A DNA stretch of 64,000 bases, from the NCBI GenBank assembly GCA_950295325.1, contig OX485809.1, positions 36,027,081 through 36,091,080 of the forward strand. The letters run 5' to 3'. Below the pieces are notes generated by a model. The model saw only the letters and a program-made list of their open reading frames with translations. It searched no databases and was not told the DNA's origin. This document shows positions 24,866 to 37,548 of the stretch, piece by piece. The translations under genes were made by a program, and so were the position numbers. Source of the DNA: Polytrichum commune (lineage: Eukaryota > Streptophyta > Polytrichopsida > Polytrichales > Polytrichaceae). Position 1 is the stretch's first letter; every line of letters begins with the position of its first letter.

Positions 24866-25189
24866 TGGACTTTTGTTGTGTATGTGTCCACATAAATGAA
24901 CCTTTTTGAGAAGTTGGATTTCACTTCTTTGTTTTGCCTTCAAGCAAAACACTTTGTAGATTTGAATCTTAGTAGAAAATTGCAATGGTTTAAATGGTGA
25001 AAGGGAGCTTGCTAGCACTACTAATTTATGTCATGTGTGGACCGGAATGAAGTCATGATACTGAAATTTGTGCAGAAATTAGACAGTAAAGACAAGAAGC
25101 TCAAGATGCAGTAGTACCAATTTAGGAGAGAAAAGAAGGACTTTACTTCGATCTAATCCATTTACATGAATTTATAGAGTATTCCTCAA

Positions 25190-25640
25190 TTTAGCAAAGA
25201 AAAACTCAAAGATATCAAAATGTAACCAATTGGTCTTGGAAACACTAGGATCTTGACCAATTATGCCCAAAATCCTCGGGGGGGGGGGGGTAGTCATTGG
25301 TTGGAGTAGCAATATACGTGCGAACAAATGATAGGGTATTTTAAAAACATGGGAGCTAAAAATTATAAATGGACTTAAGAGTAATATAGGGTATCAAAAA
25401 TGGCACTAGACATCTTTAAAGTACTATAGGGTATGGAATAATAGGTAATTTGGAATTATAAGTAATGCAAGCCATTTTTCTATTAACCCAAAGTAGAAAT
25501 TTACATAATGATAGCATGTGAAAAAAAGAAGAGAATTGAAAGTAATACCCCCCTATAAAATAGTGGTTGTTCGCACCTATATCCTTAATTTTTTAACACA
25601 CTGCCCCCCCCCCCCCGAGCCAAAATCCTCCCAGACATTG
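25190..25640 (+). mobile_element. MITE-like repeat, ACTGGTTGA family, split by hAT-like MITE
   Basis: The left part includes CAATTTAGCAAAGAAAAACT, AAAATGTAACCAATTGGTCT and TTGACCAATTATGCCC. The right part resumes after the insertion as CCAAAATCCTCCCAGACATT. It is cut by the 345-bp element at 25275-25619. Confidence 0.6.
25275..25619. mobile_element. hAT-like MITE, CTCGGGGG ends, nested
   Basis: Inverted ends CTCGGGGGGGGG...; perfect 8-bp duplications CCAAAATC at 267-274 and 620-627 of the 25-kb segment (25267-25274, 25620-25627). The interior is AT-rich with no ORF. It has the same terminal motif and duplication length as the element at 34470-35193, so they probably share a transposase source. 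Confidence 0.85.
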
Positions 25641-26403
25641 GCAACCCTATATGCAGAATGGTTGAAACTTTGAGTCATAAACCCCCCTATAACGAGCCTA
25701 TAATTTGGCACCACATCAGCCCTCATGCAAAAAATATTCATTTTTTTCACAGATTGATCGACGAGTATGAAGTACATACAGTCTACACATTTTTTGTCAC
25801 TAGAAATTCATCTCAAGAAACATACATGGAAAAGAAATATAATCACAAGGAACATAAACCAAATGCAAACATGAACACAACCCACCTCGTCTGCCCTTTC
25901 AAATTTCAAAGAGATGGCGTTGCAAAGGTTAGCAAAGTCTTCCTAGGTCATATGGAGACAACCAACGCATCGAATTCCTAACATGAACAAATTCCAAACA
26001 TATGGTGATGAATTTCATTGTTTGCTAAGAAGATATTTACAATAACAAAAAATCATGGTACAAAAACGAACCTTGAAGTCACCACTGTTGTCCAATGCAT
26101 AAAGATTACTTCTATATCTTCATTAGCAATTGATGGAAGAGTCTTGCAACAATACCAATTTTGTGGTGCTCAATCTTAGATTCAAAACAACTCAACTTCT
26201 AAAGATATGTAGAAAGCATAATTAATAGGGCTTGCATTTTAGATTAGCAAGTGGTGATCTTCACAACGATTCATTCACGCACTTGTACATATTCAATTTC
26301 TTAAAGCGCTTTCCATATTGGTGGATTGAATCATCAAGAGATGTGCAACATAGGTGAGAGGGAGAATACTAGGGTTCAGGATTAAGGTTTAGGGTTTGAA
26401 AGA

Positions 26404-26753
26404 AATCCTCACATGGAAAATGTACGGTATCACAACACATGATCCATGTTCACATGTCAACCTACCACTTGGCCTTCCCAGGTCATGTGGCAAATCCATT
26501 CACCAACTATTCAACAAGTGGCATAAGAAGAGGAACAAGAACAAGACACTCCACATATTTACATGTGACGCAATGCGAGGGTGTGGGTTGACTTCTTTGA
26601 TGGTTTGCATTATTGGCAAAAACTTGTGATATAAGAGAGAGAAATGTGACAATAAGGGGGTGAGATTTAAATTAAGAACATCCGTTCTCTAGGGTTTTGG
26701 GATATTAAAAAGTGAATGACATTATGGATGTTAATATTACATAGTTCAGAAAA
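26404..26753 (+). mobile_element. 3' fragment of the CACTCTAAACTC MITE family
   Basis: Matches the right two thirds of the 17811-18291 element: CCACTTGGCCTTCCCAGGTC, TATTCAACAAGTGGCATAAG, GGTGTGGGTTGACTTCTTTG, CATCCGTTCTCTAGGGTTTT, ATTATGGATGTTAATATTAC. Both termini are eroded. Confidence 0.65.
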
Positions 26754-26759
26754 TATTCA

Positions 26760-28275
26760 AATGCCAATATGTACCAATGCACCAAGGTGATTAAGGTACG
26801 CGGGTGTTATTTGGTTGTTTTTCTTAATCGGCGGCGATCTAAGCTATATTTGATTGGTATGTGGTTAGGTGAGAGATCCAAGAACAAACACCATAAAGAC
26901 ACATGTTTACAGGAGAATGGGCTACGTCTTCAAATTTTTAGTAATTACTCCACACTCAACAATAGACACGATTGGGAGAACTTATGTATTTTAGTGAACC
27001 CTTAAAGGATGCGGGATAAAAATATACGCCCATATACATAATTTATACATGCTTCACCAAGGTCAAAATTCATTTTCTATATATTTATGTGTCTGAAACC
27101 TTATCATATACATTTTTTTACGTCGAGGAGAAAATAAGATTATACTTGTACTAGACATATAAGTATGAATCTATACACGTAATTTTTTCATTTAATAAAT
27201 TCATATTGGACATTTACATCAAAACACAACACACGTATTTGCATCCAAGGGCACTCATGCTACGTATTTGAACTTAAATGTTCAACAACATCATAGTATT
27301 TACATAGGGAGGTCATTAGCTATATACTTTTGTAAACCACGTGCAGTTGGGGGTTATTTAAAGGTGGGCTATATATCTAAACTTCTTGAATAATTGGCAC
27401 TCTATTAGTAGATACAATGGTACTTTGAGGTTATTTTCAAGACCCTATAGGTAAATATAATACACACCATGAACTTATTTAATAGACTTTATTTTATTTG
27501 TAAAGTGTACTATTTATCAAGATCTTGAAAAATATTGACATAAATTGACGTTAATCTATGACAAAATGACAACAATACATCATCAAAAATTTCAATCAAT
27601 AACAACTGTGCTCAATGCCTACATTGTTGCAATTTGACGTGGTTACCTTCAAAACATGAACAAATGAAATAATTAGATGGTTCTCACATTCAAGTAAGGT
27701 GTTCAAAAATACAACCAAATGAACCTACAAGATGAGTCAAATATCCAGTATTTATTGTATGCAAAAAATCGAATGCCAACAATATTGTCTATAAGGGGCA
27801 AGTGTTCAAGCAACAACAATGATCAACAACAATGCAATTCTTACAACTATGAATTTCCCACAAATTCATCTAAGCTCTTAGCATCTACAGAATCAAATGA
27901 ATAAATCTTCCTAATTGATTCATACTCCATTGTCACATTTGACATAATTGAATTTGCATCTACCCACTTACAAAATGTTTGATCATAGGGGAATTAGAGG
28001 TGTTGTGGAGGGGGAAAACAATACATCATGATTTCAAAAGTTGACATTGCATCTCCCTTTTCAAATGCAGCTTCTTGTCATTTCTAGAGGTTGATGGGTT
28101 GCATGCACAATTCCCATCTTGCGCCAAATTTCCTCTGCATCATTTAAACCCGCCCACTTCATCACGTACCATTGTCAACTCCTTGGAAGACTAAAGTTGG
28201 GTGTTGTTCTTGGGTAGTCTCCCTCTGCGGCGTTTCTTGGTAGCTTCAATTATTGAAAAAATTCTAGTTGAATTT
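26760..28275. other. Intergenic, nothing recognised
   Basis: Very AT-rich; only short chance ORFs. No repeat that I could delimit. Confidence 0.5.
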
Positions 28276-28601
28276 CTAGACACAAAAATATGCCCACATC
28301 AAATCCCACTCCGGCCGACATGGAAGTGGGCAAGGAGGAGGTCTTGATATAATCATTGTTGTTATTGAAGTAGATTGAATTTTTAATTCGAGTAAGCATG
28401 TCCTTAGAAAAAAAAATGAGTTGGGATTAAGTTGAGAAATCAAAGTGACCTTCAAGATTTGATGTCCATCAGACTCCACCGTCGGCATAACTTTCATGAT
28501 TTCAATACTAGATTCTCCAAACACTTCCTCACAATCAACATATTTGAAATATCATGTTGTGTTTCATCTTCAATAATGGCACAATCTCCTTCATGACTTT
28601 G

Positions 28602-31169
28602 TGTCGTAGCACGGTGGTGGCGTATTCATTAAATTAACCTGATAAACGCGTAACACGTCACAGCCGCGCCAAGTTCGTTTCCACGAAGAACCTGCGGCCG
28701 TTCACAACACAGAGGGAAGAAAACTTTCACTAACACACACACACAAGAAACACCAGAAACTAAGACAACACGGATCAGATTAAGAAATCCGGGATATTAC
28801 GGAAAGTATGACATGGATATTTCCGTCTTTCCGGTAGTGGACCGAGGTAAGGAACACAACACAAAATATGGACAAGCTCCAACCTTAGAGTAGTAACAAC
28901 AATAGACTCAGCGTCCCGAATCCATAGTATAACAACTATATACACTCCATTCTAAGATTCCTTATTACGGGTCATGACTTCCGGGATATGGTTTCTACGA
29001 TAGAGGTAGCGGATCGGACCTGTATTTCCACTATCCGCTAGATTTTCGACTGTGTCACAAGGACCATAATTCTAGTGGTTTAGGCTAGAATGCTCAGAGA
29101 GACTTGGTAGTTGTTCATCAGGATTTCACCCTTTGAGTAGATTTCTTGAGGTTGTCTCCCTATCTCCACTTCCTCTTTCTAACTACTACTCCCTTAGACT
29201 AGTGTTACGATGGGGGCAACCCTCCCTCGGGAAGGTGTCCCACTCAAGTATCCGACGCTTGCCACCCCTTTTGACAGGGGAAAAAGTGGAAGAAGTTTTG
29301 GGTCTACAAAACCAGCTTGATCCGGTTTCCGTGATGGCACAGTTTCCACTATACCGCACGCGGAAACCGAATCCTCCCTCGAGAAAGGTAGAAACACAAC
29401 ATCTTCACTCCTATCCTCACAATGGGTAGCTTGTGCTGTTCCACATGTCACACAAGATAGAACTTAAGATCTGTTGTTTTCCGTAACGGCGGGGCTACCA
29501 CGCCTACCATCCACGGTGGGAGCCAAGCGCCAGTTGCGGCATGTGCATGAATGTTCTGGACCAGTCCGTTAATGCTGATCGGTGTGATCCACCTCCAGGT
29601 CACGGCAAGCGGAAGGCGTAAACCAGAACTCTCCCCCTACTATTGGACAAGTTTATCCACTGCTGCTCATTGTCGGTCCCTAGTTGGACGGAGTAAGTGG
29701 GGAAGAACCTACCGTGTGTGTGGAATTTCCCTTGCCCAACAACCCCACGGTGGGGTTCTTTCCCCTTGCTCGGCCAATCCTTTCCTCATTTCCGCACTTA
29801 AGATTCCTCCGCCCATCACCTACTCATACAGGGGCGTTTCAACCACACGCACCTCGGGGTGTTACCGTCTCCCTGTCCTATCACGGAAGACTAATCTAAC
29901 CAACTTACACAATGATAGAGAATGGCGGAAAACTCGGAAATCTCAAGTAGGGGAAGGACGGACCATTTGCATTACACATGGACTTAAGACTCAACTCAAA
30001 CCGAAGGTGGAGTAAAGCATAAGGTCTGAATTGAACAAAAGAACGTTTGCATTGCAAAATGATCAGAGAAACACCGAAGTGTTCTCCCTTTAAAACCAAA
30101 CTAACACCCACATGCCATGGTTCCTATGCTGGAAATCGCGGGCCACGTGGCAGTCTTGACAATCCACCTCATGGAGAGGTCAAAACCCAAACAAAGAAAA
30201 TGACGAGGTGCACAATCCAGGCCAACTAATTACTTGCCCAAAACAACCCAAAATGGAATCCTAACTAAAATCTACTCCTTATCCTTCCGCTCCTCGCGGC
30301 GGTCCACTCTGTCCGTTGCCAAAGATGGAGCACGTGGTGGTGGCACTGACACCTCGTGTCCATCGGGTCCGGGAATTGCTCCCACGCGGTCCACCGTTTC
30401 CGCCGCATCCAGTGCCAGTGGTGCAGACAGTTGGTTGTCCGGCGGAAATCCCGGAGCAAGAATTGCAAGTGGCGGCGGATCCCGGGCAACCACTTGGAAG
30501 TCCGTGGCAAGGCTCGGTGTTGAGACCTCGGCCATCTGGCAATCACCCAAGGTTTCCTCCCCAACCGCGGCGGAAACTGGGGAGGCATTGGAAACTAACA
30601 CCTCAGTGGTGGAAACCGGCAGGGCCGTGATCGCCGTGATGTCCTCCACCTGGTCCACCTCTTCCGCATTCCACCGATCTGGTCGGCCCCGGATGGTGGA
30701 AGCCTAAACATGGTCCACCTTCCCAGTGACTAACTCCCTTACCATCTCCTCACAGCGTACTCTCGAAGATTTTTCCCATAACCCGAGACAGTCCATGCAC
30801 CTAAAGTCCGCCTCCAACTCATTGCTCTCCTCTCGACCAGTGGGGGTGACCACGTGCACCTTGCGGAGGGTTAGCGGCTTGTCCGCGATCCTCTTCCGTG
30901 TTTGGGTCGCCATGGTGGTTGCGGCCCGCCGTCGCCTGTGCGGTCCGCTCCGCTCTAAGGTTTCCGAGTCGAAACGGAATTCCTAACATTAACTCAATTC
31001 GATATTTTTAACTACTTTAAGGATTTTAATTTTTCTTCTCAATTCTAAATAACCTACCTAACAATCTACCTATAAAGTACTCTACTTATTATGTTTTTAT
31101 TGGTCAAACCTATTCTTTAAATTCAAAACAAGGTTTCTTAAGATTTTAAGAAAAATGCGGGCCGCGACA
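28602..31169 (-). mobile_element. TG...CA element with CTTTG duplications (LTR-type)
   Basis: A 2,568-bp unit begins TGTCGTAG and ends CCGCGACA, flanked by perfect 5-bp duplications CTTTG (28597-28601 and 31170-31174). TG...CA ends and a 5-bp duplication are hallmarks of LTR-retrotransposon integration. I could not find the pair of long direct repeats an intact element needs, so it is either a long solo LTR, a degenerate non-autonomous element or one with very short LTRs. It is more GC-rich than its surroundings and holds a gag-like frame on the minus strand (30272-30913). Confidence 0.68.
30272..30913 (-). pseudogene. Gag-like ORF with one internal TAG
   Basis: Starting 257 bp inside the right end of the element, the minus strand reads MATQTRKRIADKPLTLRKVH ... 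FRCMDCLGLWEKSSRVRCEE and stops at TAG (30704-30706). The same frame then continues for another 143 codons, through IRGRPDRWN and EEVDQVEDITAITALPVST, to a final stop at 30272; total about 214 codons. The proline- and acid-rich tail (PPPLAILAPGFPPDNQ) fits a structural Gag-type or linker protein, but I see no zinc knuckle, protease or polymerase. Its role as Gag is inferred from the surrounding LTR-type element. Alternatively it is a passenger ORF. Confidence 0.4.
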
Positions 31170-31491
31170 CTTTGTCTTCAAGAACACCCCTTAGAGTTTC
31201 CAATCCCTTCTTCCATTTCAATCCTCAAAATTTTTGCATTGTCATCATCCGCCTTCATAGGTATACTGCTCAGTTTGTACTCTTGATGAATTAACTTGGT
31301 TTGTTCTAAGGTCCACAAAACGTGGAACCATGTTTGCTATAAAGAGGGGGCTATGACTTGTGTCTCAAACTTGGTTAGCGTCATGTCAAACTTGCAAATA
31401 TGCTTGCAAATCCAAAACCAGGTCACATGAACCCCCTTCATGATCCAAAACACATCCTCCAATAACACTACTTCCTCAAAAGCATGCACAA

Positions 31492-31974
31492 GGCTCAAGG
31501 TCCGTGACCATTGCACTTCTAGCACTCTCATTTGTGGGAGAGGTGGAGCCGGTCTAAGTTCGCTTCATACTATGCTTGAAGGACCAATGGAGTAAGTAAA
31601 TGCAAGATTAATAAAGTCTACATGAATTTCTACATGGTATCAAATGGATCATGTTTCATGGACACTTGGATTATTTTCAACAACCACCTTTTGGAGGTAG
31701 GCCTAACACAAAACTGGAGACCATGGCACTCCGCAATCTTACAATTGTTAAGTTATTATATTTTATCATGTGTGAAGACCCTACATAAGTAGAAATTTCT
31801 TGAAATAGCGTTTGGTTGAGGGCCTGTGCACATATGATTTTCCATTACATTTGAGGACATGTGACCACACTACATGATTTTGGAAGTGTCTTGGGACAAC
31901 CTTTGAACACTTCTTTTGGGCTCTCACGATTTCATGGTCACGGCTCTTGGCTTGTGTGTGAAGTGGCCCTAAAC
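31492..31974 (+). repeat. Dispersed 480-bp repeat (copy 2)
   Basis: More diverged partner of 21826-22308 in the same orientation; ends at GTGTGTGAAGTGGCCCTAAA. Confidence 0.75.
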
Positions 31975-34461
31975 CAAGCTATCCAGTGTCAACTTCTAAA
32001 TTGGAGGACTTTTGGTCAATTGAAGCAAACTTTCATCCAATCTAAATACATTTGTTGAACCTCACATAAATTCTTTGTTTGTCCAATAATTACATACCCT
32101 ACTTTATAAATAAAAATTAAATACCACCTATAATTTTCACCTACCCTACTATAGATATAATATTGTATGGGGCATTTTATCCAAGCTATAGTATTTCCAA
32201 TATTTTTATAAGTTAATTTTTCTCTACTGATTTAAAGTTACCCTATATTCTTTCTCACATGGTTTAATAAATTTTCAATAATAACCTCCATGTGAGTAGT
32301 GCTTCTACAAATTGTTTGGTGGAAATCCATGTGGTTGTTCTAGCACACTTGTGACACCTACTTTGAAAGGAATTTGTCACCAATGGCAAAATTATGTCCT
32401 TGGGAGACTCTAGATCCTTGCAAACAAATCCACATGTATATATCCCTAACACATAACATTATTCAACTTCATGTAGGATTTCCATGGCTATGAACACACA
32501 TTCTATTGTACAAATGGATGAAAAAGAAATCATGACAATTTTGTCAATCCTATACCCCATAGACCAAATGTCATTCCATTCTAAGTATGGTTTTAGTTGA
32601 AAATAGATGTCAACATGTCCAAGATTTGTCTTGAATTATACTCTGCCCACAAAACTTCAACAAGAGATTGAATGACACTATACAAAGGACTAGATAACCA
32701 CCAAGAAGAGAGTGGATGACTCCGCCGCTCCCACAGCTGGTCATCCACCTACTCGAGCTGACTATGAACCATAACAAATCAACTCATGGGAGACAATGGC
32801 TAAATTATGGATGATATCGCGTCTTCATGGGTGCAAATTCACGACACATTACAATAATTCTTCAGCTCTTGAATGACTGGTCTCATCAATGCGATCGAAA
32901 AACCTAAAAGTAACTTCGCCTTCGACTCAACTTGCCGAAACGGTAAGGAAAGGATCCGCGTCCAAACAAGGTTGTGATGAGCTCAGGGCCCATTTCCTTG
33001 TCCTACTTCATACATATCATCATACGTGTGCATTATTATCACATTGCCGAATGTATTGAAAGATGTGCACATTTGACTCTATTCTGCAATTATAACTTTG
33101 CATCACAACACAACACTAACTTACGCAACGTTTCGTTGGTTTCTTTTAATAAGTGGTGGCAATTTATAAAGCACAAGCCATAGCATTCAACGTCTCTTAT
33201 GTAGCGGCGGTCGTATGTGGGTGTGGCCTGTGAAGCTTACCCATTATTTATAAGTGGGTCCGAAATCATCAAAGGCTAGTTGGACGTGGAAAGCAGGATC
33301 TTATTACATACGTCCTTCTTCATGCTTTCCAAGCCCGTACGAGGCGAGGCCAAGAGTCAAACATATATGAACTTGGTACTTTAAGTCCAGTGTATGTGAT
33401 CCCACACTCACTGTACAGTACATGCTTTCATGCTCGAGGGACAAACAGCAAAAGGCCGATCCGTGGCATAGTAAGTAAGGAAAATGGGTGTTAAATGGAC
33501 ACTTTTGGCTCATCAAAACCTTCCCTTGGTGGGATCCCTGAAATTTTCAAACGGCACTGGACTCAGGTAGAAATACCATAAACCGTGAAAATAAGGTGAT
33601 TCGCATTGAAGATATGGTCTTAGAAATCATGAGATGATTTTCCAAGATAGAATAGAAGGATTCATGAAGAATGCAAGTTGTTTCGTATTTTGATGCTCTG
33701 TAGAAAAAAATATCTACAATGTTTCAAAGTGGAAAGTTTGTCAAACCCCCTCCTCGTTCACTAGATTCTCCTTACACCGAACATGGTAATGCTCATTTCC
33801 ACACAAGAGCATCACCTAAACCGGTTAACTCATGAGTACATTAAACTATGATTGATGATAGTCGAACATGACTAAATTTGGCTAAACTGACTGTACACAC
33901 ATTTGAAGTTGTTAATCTTGCAATTATTGGATTTCAGAAATGGCACTTCACTATTCTGACGGAAGTCTACTGCACGAGTAGATGGTAGTTCATCGGTTCG
34001 GGTATTTCTACCTTAGCAAACCTGTGAGTGCAATCCTCCAATAATGAAATGATTTTTCACAGTTTTCCTGTCATTGTTATGAATTTATGAAGTTCCTGAC
34101 ACCCAATTCCGAAAACGAGATTATAGACCTCCTCAGAAAGGGGGCACTCCTCATGCTGCTCTCTGTGGTGATGCCCATGGTATAAGGTGCTGGCATGAGC
34201 CTTAAATGGCTATTGAAAGCTTGGTGGTTAGAGAAGAATCTCATCTAGTGACACTTGGCTTGAAACCTCAAAAAAGCCGGCTTTTCAATGCAAGCATGGC
34301 CCAGGCCCAAGGTGGCACGAGTGTTCAAAGATTGAAGTCTTCAATGCCCATCAAACACGATTTGGCCCTTCAAAATATACTTCTCTCAAAACAACCCTTC
34401 AAAACGCAATCCCAAATTGAAAATGAAGACATCACTTGAAGTCCTCAATATAACATGCCGC
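31975..34461. other. Intergenic, nothing recognised
   Basis: No ORF above about 90 codons on either strand and no delimitable repeat. Composition shifts to slightly higher GC at 32.7-33.5 kb, without coding signals. Confidence 0.45.
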
Positions 34462-34469
34462 CACAAGAA

Positions 34470-35193
34470 CTCGGGGGGTGCACTGTACTAAACATGTATG
34501 AGTATACGTGAGTGCACATGAGGGGTATTGATTTGAACCTTGCCGTATTACGTATACATATGGTATACATGTTATAATTTATAGTTACGTACATATATGG
34601 AAGGCCTTTAAAAAATATACAATAATTGTACTTGTATGGTACTGTTACTATACTACATATCATAAGTTTTCATATTGGATGAAATCGTTTGGAAATCATT
34701 TGGTAATCGTTGGGTGGAGTATAGGGATCCAATTGACTTGATGGACCGTTCATCAAACGTGGAGATTGGTTTATGTTGGTATCAAAAAGGGGCTAACAAC
34801 AAGTGGACATATGATCTTACTGATCATTTGATGGTAGACTTAGAGACAATAATTGCATTGGCTACAATGACATATATTGGTGAATCAAATGTTTATGAGT
34901 TACATCCGGGAGATGAAAAGGTTTTCAACGACTTTGCTTATGAAAGTTAGGATATTTTGTTATACATATTATAGGGGTTGATTATTGTTCAAAAGTATAT
35001 TTGTATACTTATGTTAATGACTATATATGAATGGATGTTTTTTTGTGTATACATATTGTCACTTGTATATTTCTTGTTGCAATTGTATGTGTATTACTTC
35101 ATTTCACAAAAAATAACTTGTATATAGGGGGTTTTTAGAGTATGCAGTGAACGCACGTGATTCTAGGTTTTAATGAAAGGTGCACCCCCCGAG
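34470..35193. mobile_element. hAT-like element, CTCGGGGGGTGCA ends, with ORF
   Basis: Perfect 13-bp inverted ends CTCGGGGGGTGCA / TGCACCCCCCGAG are flanked by perfect 8-bp duplications CACAAGAA (34462-34469 and 35194-35201). The 724-bp element encloses one plus-strand ORF (34675-34950). Too short for a hAT transposase, so non-autonomous; shares the CTCGGGGGG end with 25275-25619. Confidence 0.88.
34675..34950 (+). CDS. 91-residue ORF carried by hAT-like element, unrecognised
   Basis: The frame reads MDEIVWKSFGNRWVEYRDP at its start, LCWYQKGANNKWTYDL in the middle and YELHPGDEKVFNDFAYES at its end. It has a balanced composition, four tryptophans and an acidic C-terminus, unlike translations of AT-rich noise. 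It lies centrally in an element with intact inverted ends. I recognise no domain; it may be a captured gene fragment, a remnant transposase exon or a small element-encoded factor. The upstream ~200 bp is AT-rich with TATA-like TATACATATG stretches. Confidence 0.4.
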   Translation: MDEIVWKSFGNRWVEYRDPIDLMDRSSNVEIGLCWYQKGANNKWTYDLTDHLMVDLETIIALATMTYIGESNVYELHPGDEKVFNDFAYES

Positions 35194-35201
35194 CACAAGA
35201 A

Positions 35202-36248
35202 CCAACAAGCATAGGGCATTGTCATCACAAAAAATGGAGTTAGATGGTCGATTCTTAATTCTTCACATTATATTGAAAACATGTATCATATAATTCATGT
35301 ACAAGCTTAATATGAATTTTGAATTTCATTTCCATAGTCTTGGATTAACGTCTGGATTTGAACCAACTTTTCAACTGAAAGGCTAAAATTTGAGAGTGCT
35401 TCAAAATGAAACTCATATGAGGGCTTCAATCTTGAACATTGGTGACACCTAGCCAGGCGAAACCGGCACAGCATCTACATCGCAAGTGGTGGGACATCCT
35501 CTCCAAGAGGCTAGGGTAATAATTTAACTAGCCTATACCCTCTTACCTGCGGCGGCCGGCGGCTCATTGCGGCAGTCAGCGGCAGTCAGCGGCAGCATAC
35601 AATGCCAAGCCCTTTCTGATCCAGTGCACTTCAAAGCAACCTTTGTGACTTCTTGCCTTCCTCACCTCACAAGTAAATGTTCTACAAATCATGCTTCCTC
35701 ATACTGCAATCGTGATCACTCTTTAAAACCAGAAGTCATACCACACATATCACTTCCAAGGTCATTAAGACAATGACCTTTAAGAAGAAGAAGAAGAAGA
35801 AAAAAAAAAATACTTGCTCAACACAAACTACATGGGGTAGGTACCATTGTGGTGTCAAGTAACTTATGCATTGACGATCCTCCCATTGCTAATTACTCGG
35901 GCTCTACCTCACACAATGCGAATTCAGTCGGTGTGGTCATGGGGTGTGCTTGTAGCCCCAACTCGCCTCCACCATTTGACATCCATCAATTGGCAACCCT
36001 GCTTTACGCATCTTCCTCTTTGCAATAGTTGTTTTCATATTGTGCTTACAACTATATAGCATGACTCCACAATATGGGCCATGTAACCCGATATTGATAT
36101 TTGGCCGCTTTGAGTTTTCCTAATTGCCTTGTGCAAAGCTTCTCCGATCCAACCTCCTTGCACCTCTTTACTGTTCAAGCCTCGTTGAACTTCTTCTTTG
36201 CTTGCTGATCCAAGCCCCCCCCCCCCCCCCTCCCCCTCCCCCTCCTTT
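35202..36248. other. Intergenic; short GCGGCAGTCA repeats and (AAG)n
   Basis: A small direct repeat (GCGGCAGTCA) lies at about 35573-35596 and an (AAG)n/A-run at 35779-35810. No gene. A C-rich run with (CCCCCT)n lies at 36215-36245, just beyond the pogo-like C-terminus. Confidence 0.45.
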
Positions 36249-37109
36249 TTATTTCTCCTTCTCCTTCTCTAGTTTCTTGGCTTGTCTCTTGAGCTTGCTC
36301 CACTCCATTTCCTCCTCTGCAATTCTCTCCGCCTCCGCCTCATCCTTCGACCTTGTATTTTTCTCTAATTGTGCCAAGTAGTCGTTATTTGTCATGATGC
36401 AATACTTGGAGTACTCTATGATGGGAGTGGATGTGTTTTTGTACTGTGTGGATGGAGCCAGTAACAAAGGAACTTAAGGAAGTGTGAGGAATTTGGCAAT
36501 GTTGCTTGACTCAACCTCTAGGGGCATTGCATACACCTCTCCACAACATGTGTCCATGTCACCTTCCTCATTACATGTACCTCATGTGTGATTATCTTCC
36601 TCATCAACATGACCAAAGTAATGACATGTATTTGATGCAACACCCTCATCTTCGCCAAGAACATGAACTAGCTCCTCCACCTCCACCTCTTGGCTCCCAA
36701 TCTCCTCACCCACATGAGCATATGATTCATTAGGTTACTCTGAGGCCAAACCGCCCACCCTTAAGCGTCCTAGTCCGGGTGAGGGCATGGGGATCACATT
36801 CATCCTAGCCTAGCTAAATCATTCCAATGCCATTGACTTCCATTGCATCTCACATCATTGGTAGGTACCCCAAATTATTCCACAACAAGATTACAAGTGT
36901 TAAGAAACACTCTTTTCTATTATGGCATTATTGGCTCCCTCCCTTACAAGTCCACACAACACAACCACAAGTCCACCCCCTAATACCACCTTCTAATGCC
37001 AGTGTTCACCTAACTTGCTAATGAGCTATCTACCTACATAAATATTATGTAATGACTAATTTACTAACTAAACATAAGCTAGTAAAACCTATTAGTTCCG
37101 TCAACTCCC

Positions 37110-37380
37110 ACATTCGGCCCTTGACCAGCTGCCTCACCATATCAGGCCCTTGGCCGACTGCCTCCAATATCAGGCCTTCGGTCTTAGACCAGCTGCCTCA
37201 CCATATCAAGCCTTCGGTCTTAGACCAGCTGCCTCACCATATCGGCCCTTGGCCGACTGCCTCCAATATCAGGCCTTCGGTCTTAGACCAGCTGCCTCAC
37301 CATATCAGCCTTTGGCCGACTGCCTCCCATATCAGCCTTCAGTCTTAGACCAACTGCCTCACCATATCAGGCCCTTGGCC
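37110..37380. repeat. Tandem repeat in solo LTR 2 (GCCTTCGGTCTTAGACCAG units)
   Basis: Alternating short units: CTTGGCCGACTGCCTCCAAT and GCCTTCGGTCTTAGACCAG followed by CTGCCTCACCATATC. Occupies the region equivalent to the tandem block in copy 1. Confidence 0.82.
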
Positions 37381-37401
37381 GAGCCTTCAAATCCCACATT
37401 A

Positions 37402-37548
37402 ATCAACTATATTTCTAAGTTTCCCCTAATCAACTATAATTCTAAGTTCCCCCTAATCAACTATATTTCTAAGTTCCCCCTAATCAACTATATTTCTAAG
37501 TTACCCCTAATCAACTATATTTTTAAGTTCCCCCTAATCAACTATATT
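37402..37548. repeat. 27-bp tandem repeat in solo LTR 2, about 5-6 copies
   Basis: The unit AATCAACTATATTTCTAAG + TTCCCCCT is repeated nearly perfectly, followed by (CA)n and (GA)n tracts (37566-37620). Confidence 0.88.

Larger units (their letters stand above)
28276..31330 (-). pseudogene. Degraded coding-like sequence split by an insertion
   Basis: On the minus strand, sequence to the right of the inserted element reads ADDDNAKILRIEMEEGIGNS. After removal of the insert at 28602-31169 a protein-like reading resumes with HEGDCAIIEDETQHDIS and then, after a frame change, VDCEEVFGESSIEIMKVMP and VESDGHQILKVTLISQ. Several stops and shifts are needed. I recognise no family; it may be an old transposon or host gene that served as the insertion target. 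Confidence 0.25.

Noticed and set aside
30265..30707. Plus-strand ORFs in 30.2-30.7 kb (up to 157 codons)
   Set aside because: GC-rich shadow of the minus-strand gag-like frame.
36124..36381. Plus-strand ORF with poly-Pro and FSFSSFLACL
   Set aside because: Antisense of the charged coiled-coil tail of the pogo-like pseudogene plus a C-rich run.
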